Source of the DNA: an uncultured Spirochaetota bacterium
Lineage (GTDB): Bacteria > Spirochaetota > Spirochaetia > JAFGXN01
Assembly: GCA_944390005.1 (NCBI GenBank)
Contig: CALXOJ010000002.1
Location: 1-64,000, forward strand
DNA: 64,000 nucleotides
Direction: 5' to 3'
Shown in pieces: positions 1-7,535 of this stretch. Below the pieces are notes generated by a model. That model saw only the letters and a program-made list of their open reading frames with translations. It was not told the origin of the DNA and ran no database searches. Within the stretch, counting starts at the first letter, position 1, and every line of letters starts with the position of its first letter. The position numbers were made by a program, and so were the translations under genes.

Positions 1-71
1 CCGAACACGGAAGTTAAGCTCTTTCGCGCCGATGATACTGCCAACCGCGGAAAAGTAGGTCGTTGCCGGAC
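1..71 (+). rRNA. rrf: 5S ribosomal RNA, 3' part
   Basis: The window opens inside a 5S rRNA: the run CCGAACACGGAAGTTAAGC is the conserved 5S core, followed by the GCGCCGATGATACTG loop-E region and the closing AGTAGGTCGTTGCCGG. The 5' third lies before the window. The exact 3' end is estimated to within a few bases. A T-rich stretch follows directly. This is presumably the end of an rrs-rrl-rrf operon transcribed rightwards. Confidence 0.93.
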
Positions 72-181
72 TTTTTTATTTTCTCTCCCCCTCTCTTTAA
101 ATCCTTTGATAATATCAAAATATAAATGACTCTCTGAAAAATATCTCGAAATTGTTGACGTTTGAATGTTTATGTGCTTAT

Positions 182-283
182 GTGAAAGGCAAAAAAAAGC
201 AACCGCACAATGTGACGGAATGGATAATTGCGGTATCCACAGCCGTCGGTGCGATTGCAACGCTCATCCAAGCCCTTAAATGA
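182..283 (+). CDS. possible 33-residue membrane peptide
   Basis: A GTG-initiated frame would encode a basic N-terminus (VKGKKKQPHN) followed by one hydrophobic stretch (WIIAVSTAVGAIATL), the size and shape of small phage holin-like or type I toxin peptides. There is no clear ribosome binding site. The frame ends at the first of two tandem hairpins. The reading is only suggestive, but its position next to another small hydrophobic gene and a phage head gene fits a phage remnant. Confidence 0.3.
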   Translation: MKGKKKQPHNVTEWIIAVSTAVGAIATLIQALK

Positions 284-311
284 GGGCTCGGCAAGGGGGA
301 AACCCCTTGCC
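271..311. other. two tandem hairpins
   Basis: Two adjacent inverted repeats: AGCCCT/AGGGCT (271-276 and 283-288) and GGCAAGGGG/CCCCTTGCC (290-298 and 303-311) with a GAAA loop. No long T-run follows the second one, so a classical terminator is not certain. It separates the 33-residue frame from the next small gene. Confidence 0.5.
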
Positions 312-345
312 TCTATATTAAATCATATTTTTATGGAGGTCAAGA

Positions 346-423
346 ATGAAACGCACTTATATTTATTTTCTTTGTTTTTTGTTTGTGATGTTATGTTTTG
401 TTTTAGTACGCTACGTTCTTTAA
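346..423 (+). CDS. 25-residue hydrophobic peptide with strong RBS
   Basis: ATG preceded by a perfect GGAGG at 335-339 with a 6-base spacer. The product starts MKRTYIYFLCFLFVML and is one membrane helix almost end to end. It stops 13 bases before the HTH gene at 437, with which it probably forms a two-gene unit. The strong ribosome binding site is the main argument that it is translated. It could be a phage lysis-type peptide, a small membrane toxin or a leader peptide; the sequence does not decide. It was too short for ordinary gene calling. Confidence 0.5.
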   Translation: MKRTYIYFLCFLFVMLCFVLVRYVL

Positions 424-436
424 TCAGGAGGAAAAA

Positions 437-640
437 ATGACCAGCAAAGAAATTGAAGAGAAAACGGGAATGGGCTCTTGTATTGTACGCCGATGGGCCA
501 AAGCAAACGGTGTGAAAAGGGTTGAAAGTGTTAACGGAATTCTTGCTTATGACTGGAGCGAGGAAGATTTACAGCGGTTTTTAAACCGAAACACTCAACG
601 AGGAACACCGGCGCATAAAAAACGCCCCAGTCAATCCTAA
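437..640 (+). CDS. small HTH DNA-binding protein (phage type)
   Basis: A 67-residue basic protein. The N-terminal 50 residues (MTSKEIEEKTGMGSCIVRRW, then WSEEDLQRFL) have the winged-helix layout of excisionase/MerR-like phage regulators: a first helix recognising 'eekTGmg', a recognition helix with VRRWAKANGVKR, and a short wing ending in the YDWSEEDL segment. The tail RGTPAHKKRPSQS is basic and probably unstructured. AGGAGG at 426-431 fixes the ATG. A strong terminator follows four bases after the stop. Likely role: transcriptional control of a phage or its remnant. Family assignment is by pattern only. Confidence 0.65.
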   Translation: MTSKEIEEKTGMGSCIVRRWAKANGVKRVESVNGILAYDWSEEDLQRFLNRNTQRGTPAHKKRPSQS

Positions 641-643
641 ATA

Positions 644-670
644 AGCCCCCCTGCGGGGGCTTTTCTTTTT
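644..670 (+). terminator. rho-independent terminator after HTH gene
   Basis: GCCCCC/GGGGGC stem (645-650, 655-660) with CTGC loop followed by TTTTCTTTTT. It ends the small HTH gene's transcript. The truncated MuF reading frame begins right behind it, so this also looks like one side of an old deletion junction. Confidence 0.85.
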
Positions 671-739
671 GGATCACAGTTCTTTTTTTTTAAAAAACAC
701 CTAACAGACGCGGCAATCAACGCTCTGGTTTCCAAAAAG

Positions 740-2008
740 GTGGTCTCCCGCGCAGCGGTCGACGCCATGGATGAAAAGGCCAAAAGCCGCGCGTTCTACG
801 TCAGCCGGCTGGCCGAGCTGGAAGCCGTCGGGCGGGTCAAAGACTATCTTGTCGACAACCTTAAAGACAAAACTTCTTTTCAAAATTTCGTGAAAAACCT
901 CGATAAGGATGAGTTGTTGAAAAAGGCCGGCTGGGAAGAGGATGGCGGCTGGTACTGGGAGACGGTTTACCGCACAAACACGATGAGTGCTTTTAATGCC
1001 GGCCGGGCAGAAGCGTTTGAAGAGTATGAGCCGGAGTTTTTGGAGTTTATCGGAATCGAAGATTTCCGGCAGACTCCTGTCTGTGCCGCGCGAAGCGGGA
1101 TTGTCAAAAAGCGCATCGACCCGTTTTGGAAAAAGAATTTTCCGCCGCTGCACTTTAACTGCCGATCGACCGTGCGTCCGGTCTACGCCGAAGAGGCGCA
1201 GGCTTTCGGTATCAAAGAAACCGCCGCAAACCGATTCACCCGGACGCCGGCAAAAGGCTTCGGCAAAAACCCCGCCGAAAACTGGGACGGGGTCACTGAG
1301 GAGGTGAAGGAGAGGTATGAGAGGCTGTTCGGGATGATTTCCGGAGGAACCTCGAAACTGGGGATAAAACAAGGCGTTCAGGGGAACGACCTTGTCGAGA
1401 TTCAAAAAACCTTCTTGCCGGATGACGGGGCGGTCACCCGTCTTGTTATTGACGACACCATGCGGGAAGGTGTGGTCGGCAGCTTTTTAAACGGAACCGT
1501 GCGACTGAGCGGCAAACAAAAAACCCCTGTCCTGCTTAAAAGCGCGGCGGGCAAAATCAAAGAAGGTAAAGTCGATTCGTTGACGGAAGACGAATATGAG
1601 GCGATGATTACGCTTTTCCATGAGTACGCCCACGGCCGTTTCCCGTTCAAGTGGGAGGATCTGGGAAAAAACGCCAAAAACAAAATGGAAATCTTGACAG
1701 AACTGTATGCCCGAACTAAAATAGCATTGAGAGACGAGATAAAAGACGAGAGGCTCCGTAAGAATATCATCGTCAACTCAAAAGGGTATCCCGACTTGAT
1801 CCGCAAAAACTTCTTGGAAGAGAGCGGACTTAAGTTTGACCGGGAATCGGTCGAAAAGCTGAATGAAGCGGTGGTAAAGGATTTGGAGAGTTTGCAAAAA
1901 GATTCGGCGACCTCCTTTGCCAACTTGCTGAAATACAATAAATCTTTCGGGATCAAGCTATTATCACAGGCTGCGAGTAAAGGTATAAGCGGTATAACAA
2001 ATGGTTGA
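740..2008 (+). CDS. MuF-domain phage head protein with C-terminal HEYAH toxin-like domain, 5'-truncated
   Basis: N-terminal half matches the phage Mu gpF / SPP1 gp7 head-morphogenesis (MuF) domain: YRTNTMSAFNAGRAEAF (about residues 77-93), TPVCAARSG, DPFWKK and PLHFNCRSTVRP (about 136-147), with the paired Cys/His pattern of the family. The second half is unrelated and carries HEYAH at 294-298 plus EILTEL at 317-322, the layout of a zinc metallopeptidase (two His plus a downstream Glu). MuF proteins with variable C-terminal enzymes are known phage-borne polymorphic toxins, so this is probably one. The GTG at 740 is nominal: MuF-like coding sense (LTDAAINALVSKKVVSR) runs upstream to about 700 with no start or RBS, directly abutting the terminator at 644-670. 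The 5' end has therefore been lost and expression is doubtful. No other phage structural gene is present. Confidence 0.8.
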   Translation: MVSRAAVDAMDEKAKSRAFYVSRLAELEAVGRVKDYLVDNLKDKTSFQNFVKNLDKDELLKKAGWEEDGGWYWETVYRTNTMSAFNAGRAEAFEEYEPEFLEFIGIEDFRQTPVCAARSGIVKKRIDPFWKKNFPPLHFNCRSTVRPVYAEEAQAFGIKETAANRFTRTPAKGFGKNPAENWDGVTEEVKERYERLFGMISGGTSKLGIKQGVQGNDLVEIQKTFLPDDGAVTRLVIDDTMREGVVGSFLNGTVRLSGKQKTPVLLKSAAGKIKEGKVDSLTEDEYEAMITLFHEYAHGRFPFKWEDLGKNAKNKMEILTELYARTKIALRDEIKDERLRKNIIVNSKGYPDLIRKNFLEESGLKFDRESVEKLNEAVVKDLESLQKDSATSFANLLKYNKSFGIKLLSQAASKGISGITNG

Positions 2009-2273
2009 TTGTAAAGAGTACGAAAATAAACTCTGGGATTTAAAACCCAAAGATAATGAACTCATTGAATATGTCGGTTTTTCATGCGGAGATTTTAAAA
2101 AATTTCTTAACACATTAGATCAAAAAAATCGACTTCTTTTCGCTATTTTAGGGTTGATGGGTGTTTATAAAAGCAGAGGCCAAGGGCAAGAAATAAAAGC
2201 TCTCAAACCGGTTATTGAAAAAGAAATTGATCCCGATTTCTTTAAACCACAACCACAGGGTGTGATTCGCTAA
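2001..2273 (+). CDS. candidate immunity protein for the MuF toxin
   Basis: A 90-residue cytoplasmic protein, no signal peptide, no recognised family. Its ATG lies inside the last codons of the MuF gene (8-base overlap), the usual toxin-immunity arrangement with translational coupling. It is clearly more A+T-rich than the toxin gene, also typical of immunity genes. It begins MVDCKEYENKLWDLKPKDNE and has a hydrophobic core LLFAILGLMGVY. A strong terminator follows. Immunity function is inferred from position only. Confidence 0.6.
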   Translation: MVDCKEYENKLWDLKPKDNELIEYVGFSCGDFKKFLNTLDQKNRLLFAILGLMGVYKSRGQGQEIKALKPVIEKEIDPDFFKPQPQGVIR

Positions 2274-2311
2274 ATTCTCCCCCACTCCTTTATCCTACAA
2301 TCGCTTGAGGG

Positions 2312-2345
2312 GCGTTGAATCGCGTTGATTCAACGCTTTTTTTGT
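2312..2345 (+). terminator. rho-independent terminator
   Basis: GCGTTGAAT/ATTCAACGC stem (2312-2320, 2328-2336) followed by nine T. It closes the MuF toxin/immunity pair. Confidence 0.88.
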
Positions 2346-3224
2346 ATTCCAGGTAAAATGAATCAAAAGATTGAAAAAGCACGCATTTTGAAGCCTCTGC
2401 GCGTGTGCCTGCTGAAATAGAAAGGCGTCCTATTTGTGCCTGCAATTCCCTATTCGGGGCAGACTTCGCCCGTCTTTTGTGTATGATGCGCTCACGCTTT
2501 TAAAAACAGGGAGATTTTAACCGCGAATTTTCCGCTCCCCCGAAGCGGTCTCGGCGACGGCGAATGAGTTAGAGTGAGAGAGGCACAAAAGGCAGATTCT
2601 TTAGGAACAAAGATATGAGGTTTGAGTTTGACAACTATAACATGATTTTTGATTTTGAACAAAACAAATGCTCGATTGCCGGGCACTTTAGCGTATTTCA
2701 GACAGCCTCTGTCAATTGATAGACAGAGAAGGATAGAAATAAATATTCATTCTTGATTGATTCGAAAATCTTCTTCAGAAGCGTTTGGGGCGAAATAATG
2801 AAGCTATTAATATTAGCTAAAGCTAACAACGAACACCCCCATTAATACTAATGCTTCATTTGAGAGTTTTAATGCAAAAAAAATTCTTTTTCCAGCAAAA
2901 TTATTGATTCTTTTTTTTATAATGCGGCCCCAATTTAAAGGGATTTAAATATTTACTGTCAATGTTTCTCAAGGGCAGCAAGAACTTGCTTTTTTAGAGA
3001 TTGCTACAGGGGCGTCTTGGTTTGGTTGGTTAGTGAAACTCAATCAAATTTATCGAAAAACGGCGAAAGAGATTTTCAAGGCTCTCTCAGAGTAGAGAAA
3101 TTTTTTCAAACGTAAAAAATATTGATCCGCCTTTGTATAAACTGGAATTTCAGCAAACAGAAAACTAAATTTAGCTTTAACCGTTAACAGTGATTTCTAT
3201 TAAAATTAAAATCAAAAAAACAGA
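2346..3224. other. gene-poor A+T-rich tract with decayed sequence
   Basis: Nearly 900 bases without a convincing gene. It contains a CTCTGTC/GACAGAG hairpin (about 2708-2729), an imperfect inverted repeat (GAAGCTATTAATATT near 2800 against ATACTAATGCTTC near 2850), and a 34-codon frame at 2615-2719 with a weak AGGA site that I do not consider secure. The composition suggests degraded phage or mobile DNA continuing from the MuF locus. Confidence 0.5.
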
Positions 3225-3254
3225 TGAAAAAACCCCTTGAAAACTTCAAGGGGT
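3225..3254 (-). terminator. terminator of the 3268 lipoprotein gene
   Basis: ACCCCTTGA/TCAAGGGGT stem (3232-3240, 3246-3254). Read leftwards it is followed by a run of T (the A-run 3225-3231 on the top strand). Confidence 0.88.
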
Positions 3255-3267
3255 TTGATGTCTATTT

Positions 3268-3888
3268 TTAATTTTGCGTTGGAGCCGCCTCTTTTGTTGA
3301 GAGCAGATAGCGTTCTGTATCGTCGCCTTCGCGTAAATTGTCCATGACACGCTTCATTTGTTCTTCGACTTCAGATTCATGATCTCCTTCTGTGATATAA
3401 AGAATATCTTCTTTATAGAGCCAGTACGCTTCATATTCCCGTTCTCCTTCTCCGTCAAGCTTGCTGACAATCCAAGCATTCTGATCGTTACCGTCTGTGC
3501 GATTATCCGAAGTGTAAGTGATTGCTTTTATCGGCGTCAGAACGGCGTAATCGTCTCTGTCAGGGCGTTCAGCGCGGCCGTTTTCGACTTCAACTTCAAA
3601 AACCGAAGAATCGGAATTAAAGAAAACAAATTCAGTTTCCACATCCAGGCGGCCATCGTCAATTTCTTTTTCTGTTTGATACCATGTTGTATCGTAGAGA
3701 CGCTGCCAAACGGCATAAGTTCCGTCGTCAGCTGCCGGTTCCATTTTTCGGGAAGAGAGCTTTGTACCCTCTAATTTCTCCTTGTCGATACTCGGAATCT
3801 GTCCCGTTAACGGTTTGTTTGAATTGTAATCATAGAGACATCCCGTCAGCAAAGCTCCTGTTAAAGCAAAAGTTAATAATTTTTTCAT
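3268..3888 (-). CDS. lipoprotein of unknown function
   Basis: About 206 residues. Signal peptide MKKLLTFALTGALLTGC with a clear lipobox (LLTGC), so it is exported and lipid-anchored. The mature part is acidic, with a TWYQTEKEIDDGRLDVETEF segment and alternating charged/aromatic residues suggesting a beta-rich lipocalin-like fold (a WY-containing strand, repeated E-V strands). ATG at 3888 is preferred over GTG 3897 because AAGGAG lies 8 bases before it. Monocistronic, with its own terminator. No function can be assigned. Confidence 0.8.
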   Translation of the reverse strand: MKKLLTFALTGALLTGCLYDYNSNKPLTGQIPSIDKEKLEGTKLSSRKMEPAADDGTYAVWQRLYDTTWYQTEKEIDDGRLDVETEFVFFNSDSSVFEVEVENGRAERPDRDDYAVLTPIKAITYTSDNRTDGNDQNAWIVSKLDGEGEREYEAYWLYKEDILYITEGDHESEVEEQMKRVMDNLREGDDTERYLLSTKEAAPTQN

Positions 3889-4023
3889 AAAAAACACTCC
3901 TTTTGGTTAAGATAGTATTATATTACGGGCAAGTTTGATTGTCGTCAAGAGAAAATAAAAAATTCATAAAAATTTAATATATAATTTTAATTTTAAAATT
4001 AGAATCTGATTGGCGGAAAAGGT

Positions 4024-4052
4024 TTGAGAAAAATCGAATTTCATGATAAAAT
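4024..4052 (+). promoter_or_regulatory. promoter, leaderless type
   Basis: TTGAGA (4024-4029), 17-base spacer, TAAAAT (4047-4052). The -10 box ends 5 bases before ATG 4058, so the transcript would start at or next to the A of the start codon. There is no Shine-Dalgarno sequence. Confidence 0.6.
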
Positions 4053-4057
4053 GGTTT

Positions 4058-4873
4058 ATGCGGAATTTTTTTAAAAGAATTTCTCCGATGATTCTCTTCT
4101 TTCCGATGGCGTGTGCGCCTTTGATTGTACCGACGCATTCCGTTGAGTATGTGTATGAAAACCAACGTGTCGAGGTTAATGATCCGTCGTGGGCGACGAA
4201 AACGGTTTTTGCGTTTGAAGGCGAAGATCCGCGGCGGCCGGTTTCCGCAGAGGTTTATGAAAACGGCGACGAAACGGTTGTTTCAGCATTTCTGCTTTAC
4301 GAATACTGGGATTTGGAAAAGATTTCCAACGCAGCTGTGGACCGGCGGTTGCGGCGAATTGAACGGTATTCCGATGCCGATATTTTCATTCAAACTGAAA
4401 CAGGACGCGTCAAAGATCCGGAAAAAACGGCGGAAAAACTCATCAGTTACGATGTTTATGAAACCGATGAGAAAAACGGACGGACGATTTCGCTGAAAAA
4501 GTATTATTACAATATCGACGATCCTGTGATAGAAAACCGCAATGTACCGATGACTTCGATTGAATACGAATATTTTTCCGGTGCAGACCGTTTTTTGCCG
4601 CAAACAGAGCGACATTTTCTATTTTTGGCAAACGAATGGATTTATCGTGCTTCTGCTGAGGTTGAATACAGCCGCATTGCGGGAGAAAAGCGGCCGACAG
4701 CAAAGCGGTTTTATCTGAGCGAAGCTGCCGATTTTTACGAAATTGAAGTTTATACATACTCCGATTCCGGAGATTTAACCTGCAGTGAACTTTACACGGC
4801 GGAGGAATACGCAAAATCCGAATCGCAGCGGGTACCGAAAAAAACCGTTTTGTATGTGACGGAGGAAGGATGA
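4058..4873 (+). CDS. lipoprotein, first gene of the ProRS-like operon
   Basis: About 271 residues, starting MRNFFKRISPMILFFPMAC; the cysteine after FPMA is the probable lipidation site. The mature part is rich in acidic and tyrosine residues with repeated short strands (YVYENQRVEV, AEVYENGDETV, EYEYFSG), the look of a beta-propeller or repeat protein, but no family is recognised. An upstream in-frame ATG at 4043 lies inside the promoter, so 4058 is the better start. Its stop overlaps the next lipoprotein gene, which in turn overlaps the ProRS-like gene: three genes, one transcript. Confidence 0.7.
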   Translation: MRNFFKRISPMILFFPMACAPLIVPTHSVEYVYENQRVEVNDPSWATKTVFAFEGEDPRRPVSAEVYENGDETVVSAFLLYEYWDLEKISNAAVDRRLRRIERYSDADIFIQTETGRVKDPEKTAEKLISYDVYETDEKNGRTISLKKYYYNIDDPVIENRNVPMTSIEYEYFSGADRFLPQTERHFLFLANEWIYRASAEVEYSRIAGEKRPTAKRFYLSEAADFYEIEVYTYSDSGDLTCSELYTAEEYAKSESQRVPKKTVLYVTEEG

Positions 4874-5838
4874 TGAAATCGGTAAAAACGTGTGTTTTTT
4901 CGGCGTTCGTTGCACTGATTTTTTCCTGCGACGGGGGACTGACTGTTCCTTTTGTGAATTTTACAGTGCAAACCACAACGCTTTCTGATGCCGATTTGGA
5001 AAAACTGCAGTCGGAGGAGGGGGCGCTGTTCCGCTATTCGATTCCTGCATTCGTGACAGTTGACGGCAAGAGCGACGGAGAGACGGCTCGGATTACTATG
5101 AAACAGAAACGCAACTTTCGCTTTTTGATTGAATGTCAGCCGAGAGCGTTTTTGAGCTTTGAAAAGTGGACGGCCGAACCTGCCGAAGCAGCGGAAATTG
5201 AAAACCCGACTTCACCGTCGACGCTGATTCTCTTGACAGGCGACTGCGTTGTCACCGCTTCGTTTACTCGCCACAATTTCCTCATTGGGTATCAAACCGA
5301 CGGAGCCCGGCTGGTTCCCAACGGGCTCGGAGACGAAGAGTTGAATCTGTTGTACAGCGATCTTTTGAAATTGGAAGAGAAAGGAGTTCCGCTCGGCGAT
5401 TACATTTATCCGGCATTTGACGAACGGGGTCTGTTGACAGCAAATCCGGACTATCCGACGTGGCTGTCACTTCTTGATTTTATGGCAAGCCGCAGCGATT
5501 TTGACGGCAGTGGATTAGACAGGGACAAAAACGGCGTAATTGATTTTGCTTCCGACGGTTTGAATGCCGATGCTTTGAATAGTTTTTTCTTTGGAACTTA
5601 CGAAAATAATCTCTACCGTGGTTTGTATGCGGGGTTGCTTTTTTTCGGGGATTCCGTTTTAACAGCGGCTCTCGGCAGCAGTTTGCGATTCGAGAATGAG
5701 TCGGCAGTTTCAGCGGTGTGGAACCTCTCTTCGGGTCTGAGCGCGGCGGCCGGCGGCGGGGAAGGCGACAGTTTTGTCGAAGTGAATGCTTCCGCCGACG
5801 GAGTCGTTGTTTTAAGCGCCGTTTCGGATGGGCAATAA
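4873..5838 (+). CDS. lipoprotein with EF-hand-like loop
   Basis: About 321 residues: signal peptide MKSVKTCVFSAFVALIFSC with lipobox at FSC. Around residues 208-224 lies DFDGSGLDRDKNGVIDF, two overlapping Asp/Asn-rich loops of the dockerin/EF-hand calcium-binding type. The rest has no recognised fold; the middle has MKQKRNFRFLIECQPRAFLS and FEKWTAEPAEA, reminiscent of bacterial repeat domains in surface proteins. Start: ATG 4873 is 7 bases after GGAGG (4861-4865); ATG 4870 is the alternative. Overlaps the upstream stop (ATGA-type) and the downstream start (TAATG). Confidence 0.7.
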   Translation: MKSVKTCVFSAFVALIFSCDGGLTVPFVNFTVQTTTLSDADLEKLQSEEGALFRYSIPAFVTVDGKSDGETARITMKQKRNFRFLIECQPRAFLSFEKWTAEPAEAAEIENPTSPSTLILLTGDCVVTASFTRHNFLIGYQTDGARLVPNGLGDEELNLLYSDLLKLEEKGVPLGDYIYPAFDERGLLTANPDYPTWLSLLDFMASRSDFDGSGLDRDKNGVIDFASDGLNADALNSFFFGTYENNLYRGLYAGLLFFGDSVLTAALGSSLRFENESAVSAVWNLSSGLSAAAGGGEGDSFVEVNASADGVVVLSAVSDGQ

Positions 5839-7535
5839 TGCGTTACTCTGTTTTGCTTGGAAAGGTTCAGGGAGTCGATTTTTCTGTTAAAGAGGCTGAC
5901 ACATCGCTGTTGTTGGCGCGGGCAGGATTTTTGCGTCATACAGAAGATGCGTCTGTTTCTCTTCTGCCGCTGGGAACGAGGGTTTTGCGGCGGATGGAGT
6001 CAATTCTCGAATCGGTTTTGGATAAGCGCGGCGCTCAGCCGATTGAGTTGCCGCAGTTGGTTCGCAGTCAAAGCCTTTTTACATCCGGCCGTTACGAAAT
6101 TTTCGACGGCGATGTGCTTTATTTCCGCAATGAGAAGGGCGAGGAGTTTTTTCAAACCGGGCACTACGAAGAGAATGTCATCGACTTCTTGAAAACCTTT
6201 GCCGTTGCTGAAAATGAATTTCCAATTTGTGTGTATTTTTACAGTAATAAAATCCGTCCGTTGTGGGATCAAACAGGAACAGCGTTGGCGGCTCGCGAAT
6301 ATCGGGCGCTGAATATTTTTTCTGCACATCGCAATATGATTGAGTTGAATGATTTTCTGCCGACGCTTTCCGCTGCTTTTTGCAGAATTCTGAACGGATG
6401 GGGCATTCAGGTCATATACACCGAATCGGAACTGCACCACAGTTTCGGAGAGAAGGCGTTTGCTTTAACGGCGGATATGGACGGCAAAGGCAGCGACCGC
6501 TTCTTTTTTTGTTCGAAGTGCGGCTACATGGCACGCTCTCATATGGCTAAATCGGCTCACTCTTCTCATGTGGAAGAGCTGAAACCGGCTCAAAAAATCC
6601 GAATTCCGAAAAGTTGTAACACTTACGAAAAGTTAGCCGAATATCTGGGTGTTCCCGATTACGCTATTATTAAATGTGCCCTTTTTCGAACCGAAAAGTC
6701 GTTTGTGATGACTGTTTGCCGCGGCGACTACATCGTCAGCAAGGAAAAATTGGGTCATCTCAGCGGCGGAACTTATTTGCGTGCAGCGACTCCGACCGAA
6801 GCGGCGCTGTTTTTTCCAAAAGGAGGCTTTCTTTCTCCGGTTGGACTGGATTCGGATGACCGCGTTCATGTTATCGTCGACGAAAGCGTTGTGCACGGTT
6901 CCAACTTTGTTTTGGGGCTGAATGAAGAAGGTTTCGTTCTTCAAAATGCCAACTTTGGCGTTGATTTTGAAGGAAATGAAACGGCAGACATCTCCGTTGT
7001 TAAAGAGGGAGATTTGTGCATTCAATGCGGCGAACCGTTGCAGCTTCGGAAAGAGAGTGAAGTGCTGCGGTTGGTTAAAACCGGGAATGAGTATTCCAAG
7101 CGGATGGGATTTTATGCAACGGTTCGAAAAAAACGACAGCCGGTGTGTTTGGGGTCGTACACTGTCGACTTAATGCGGCTGTTTTTTATTACCGCCGATA
7201 AAGCACGAGACAGATACGGTTTTGGATGGCCGCACGGGTTGGAGCCGTTTTTGGTATATCTTTTCAATGATGGCCGGACGGCTGAAGCGAGAGAGTTGAC
7301 CGAATTGATTTATCAGTCTCTTCCTGATGAAATTTTATTGGATGATCGTGTTCTTTCGGCGATGGAAAAACTCCAAACGGCGCGGCTGACGGGAATCCCT
7401 TATGCGGTCATTGTCGACGACGCACTGCTGAAAAAAAGACGGGTGCGGTTGTGGTCGCGTCGGACGGGACGAAAACGAGAGTATGCGATCGATTTATTAT
7501 TAAAAAAATTCAAAAACGGAAACAGGACCTTCTAA
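5838..7535 (+). CDS. prolyl-tRNA synthetase-like protein with degenerate catalytic motifs
   Basis: 565 residues with the whole bacterial ProRS layout: class II core start LLPLGTRVLRRMESILE, TGHYEEN (about 107-113, for TPTHEE), motif 2 region, a Cys pair FFCSKCGY near 225, a YbaK-type editing insertion (about 240-400) with GVPDYAIIKCALF, then motif 3 and an anticodon-binding-like C-terminus (RLTGIPYAVIVDD). Key active-site residues are changed. The invariant motif 2 Arg of FRDE is Ser (YSNKIRPLW), and the glycines of motif 3 GCYGIGVSRL are lost (GSYTVDLMRL). The editing-domain Lys is kept. This suggests a paralogue that no longer activates proline but may still deacylate or bind tRNA. It is translationally coupled to a lipoprotein gene and overlaps the convergent gene by 36 bases. 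A divergent but active ProRS cannot be fully excluded without seeing whether a second proS exists. Confidence 0.85.
   Translation: MRYSVLLGKVQGVDFSVKEADTSLLLARAGFLRHTEDASVSLLPLGTRVLRRMESILESVLDKRGAQPIELPQLVRSQSLFTSGRYEIFDGDVLYFRNEKGEEFFQTGHYEENVIDFLKTFAVAENEFPICVYFYSNKIRPLWDQTGTALAAREYRALNIFSAHRNMIELNDFLPTLSAAFCRILNGWGIQVIYTESELHHSFGEKAFALTADMDGKGSDRFFFCSKCGYMARSHMAKSAHSSHVEELKPAQKIRIPKSCNTYEKLAEYLGVPDYAIIKCALFRTEKSFVMTVCRGDYIVSKEKLGHLSGGTYLRAATPTEAALFFPKGGFLSPVGLDSDDRVHVIVDESVVHGSNFVLGLNEEGFVLQNANFGVDFEGNETADISVVKEGDLCIQCGEPLQLRKESEVLRLVKTGNEYSKRMGFYATVRKKRQPVCLGSYTVDLMRLFFITADKARDRYGFGWPHGLEPFLVYLFNDGRTAEARELTELIYQSLPDEILLDDRVLSAMEKLQTARLTGIPYAVIVDDALLKKRRVRLWSRRTGRKREYAIDLLLKKFKNGNRTF

Noticed and set aside
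2492-2686. 64-codon minus-strand frame in the decayed tract
   Set aside because: No RBS and low-complexity composition; not conserved-looking.
2780-2860. Integron attC site
   Set aside because: GCTAACAACG looked similar to an attC core, but the paired GTTRRRY box at the expected distance is missing and no integrase or cassette array is visible.
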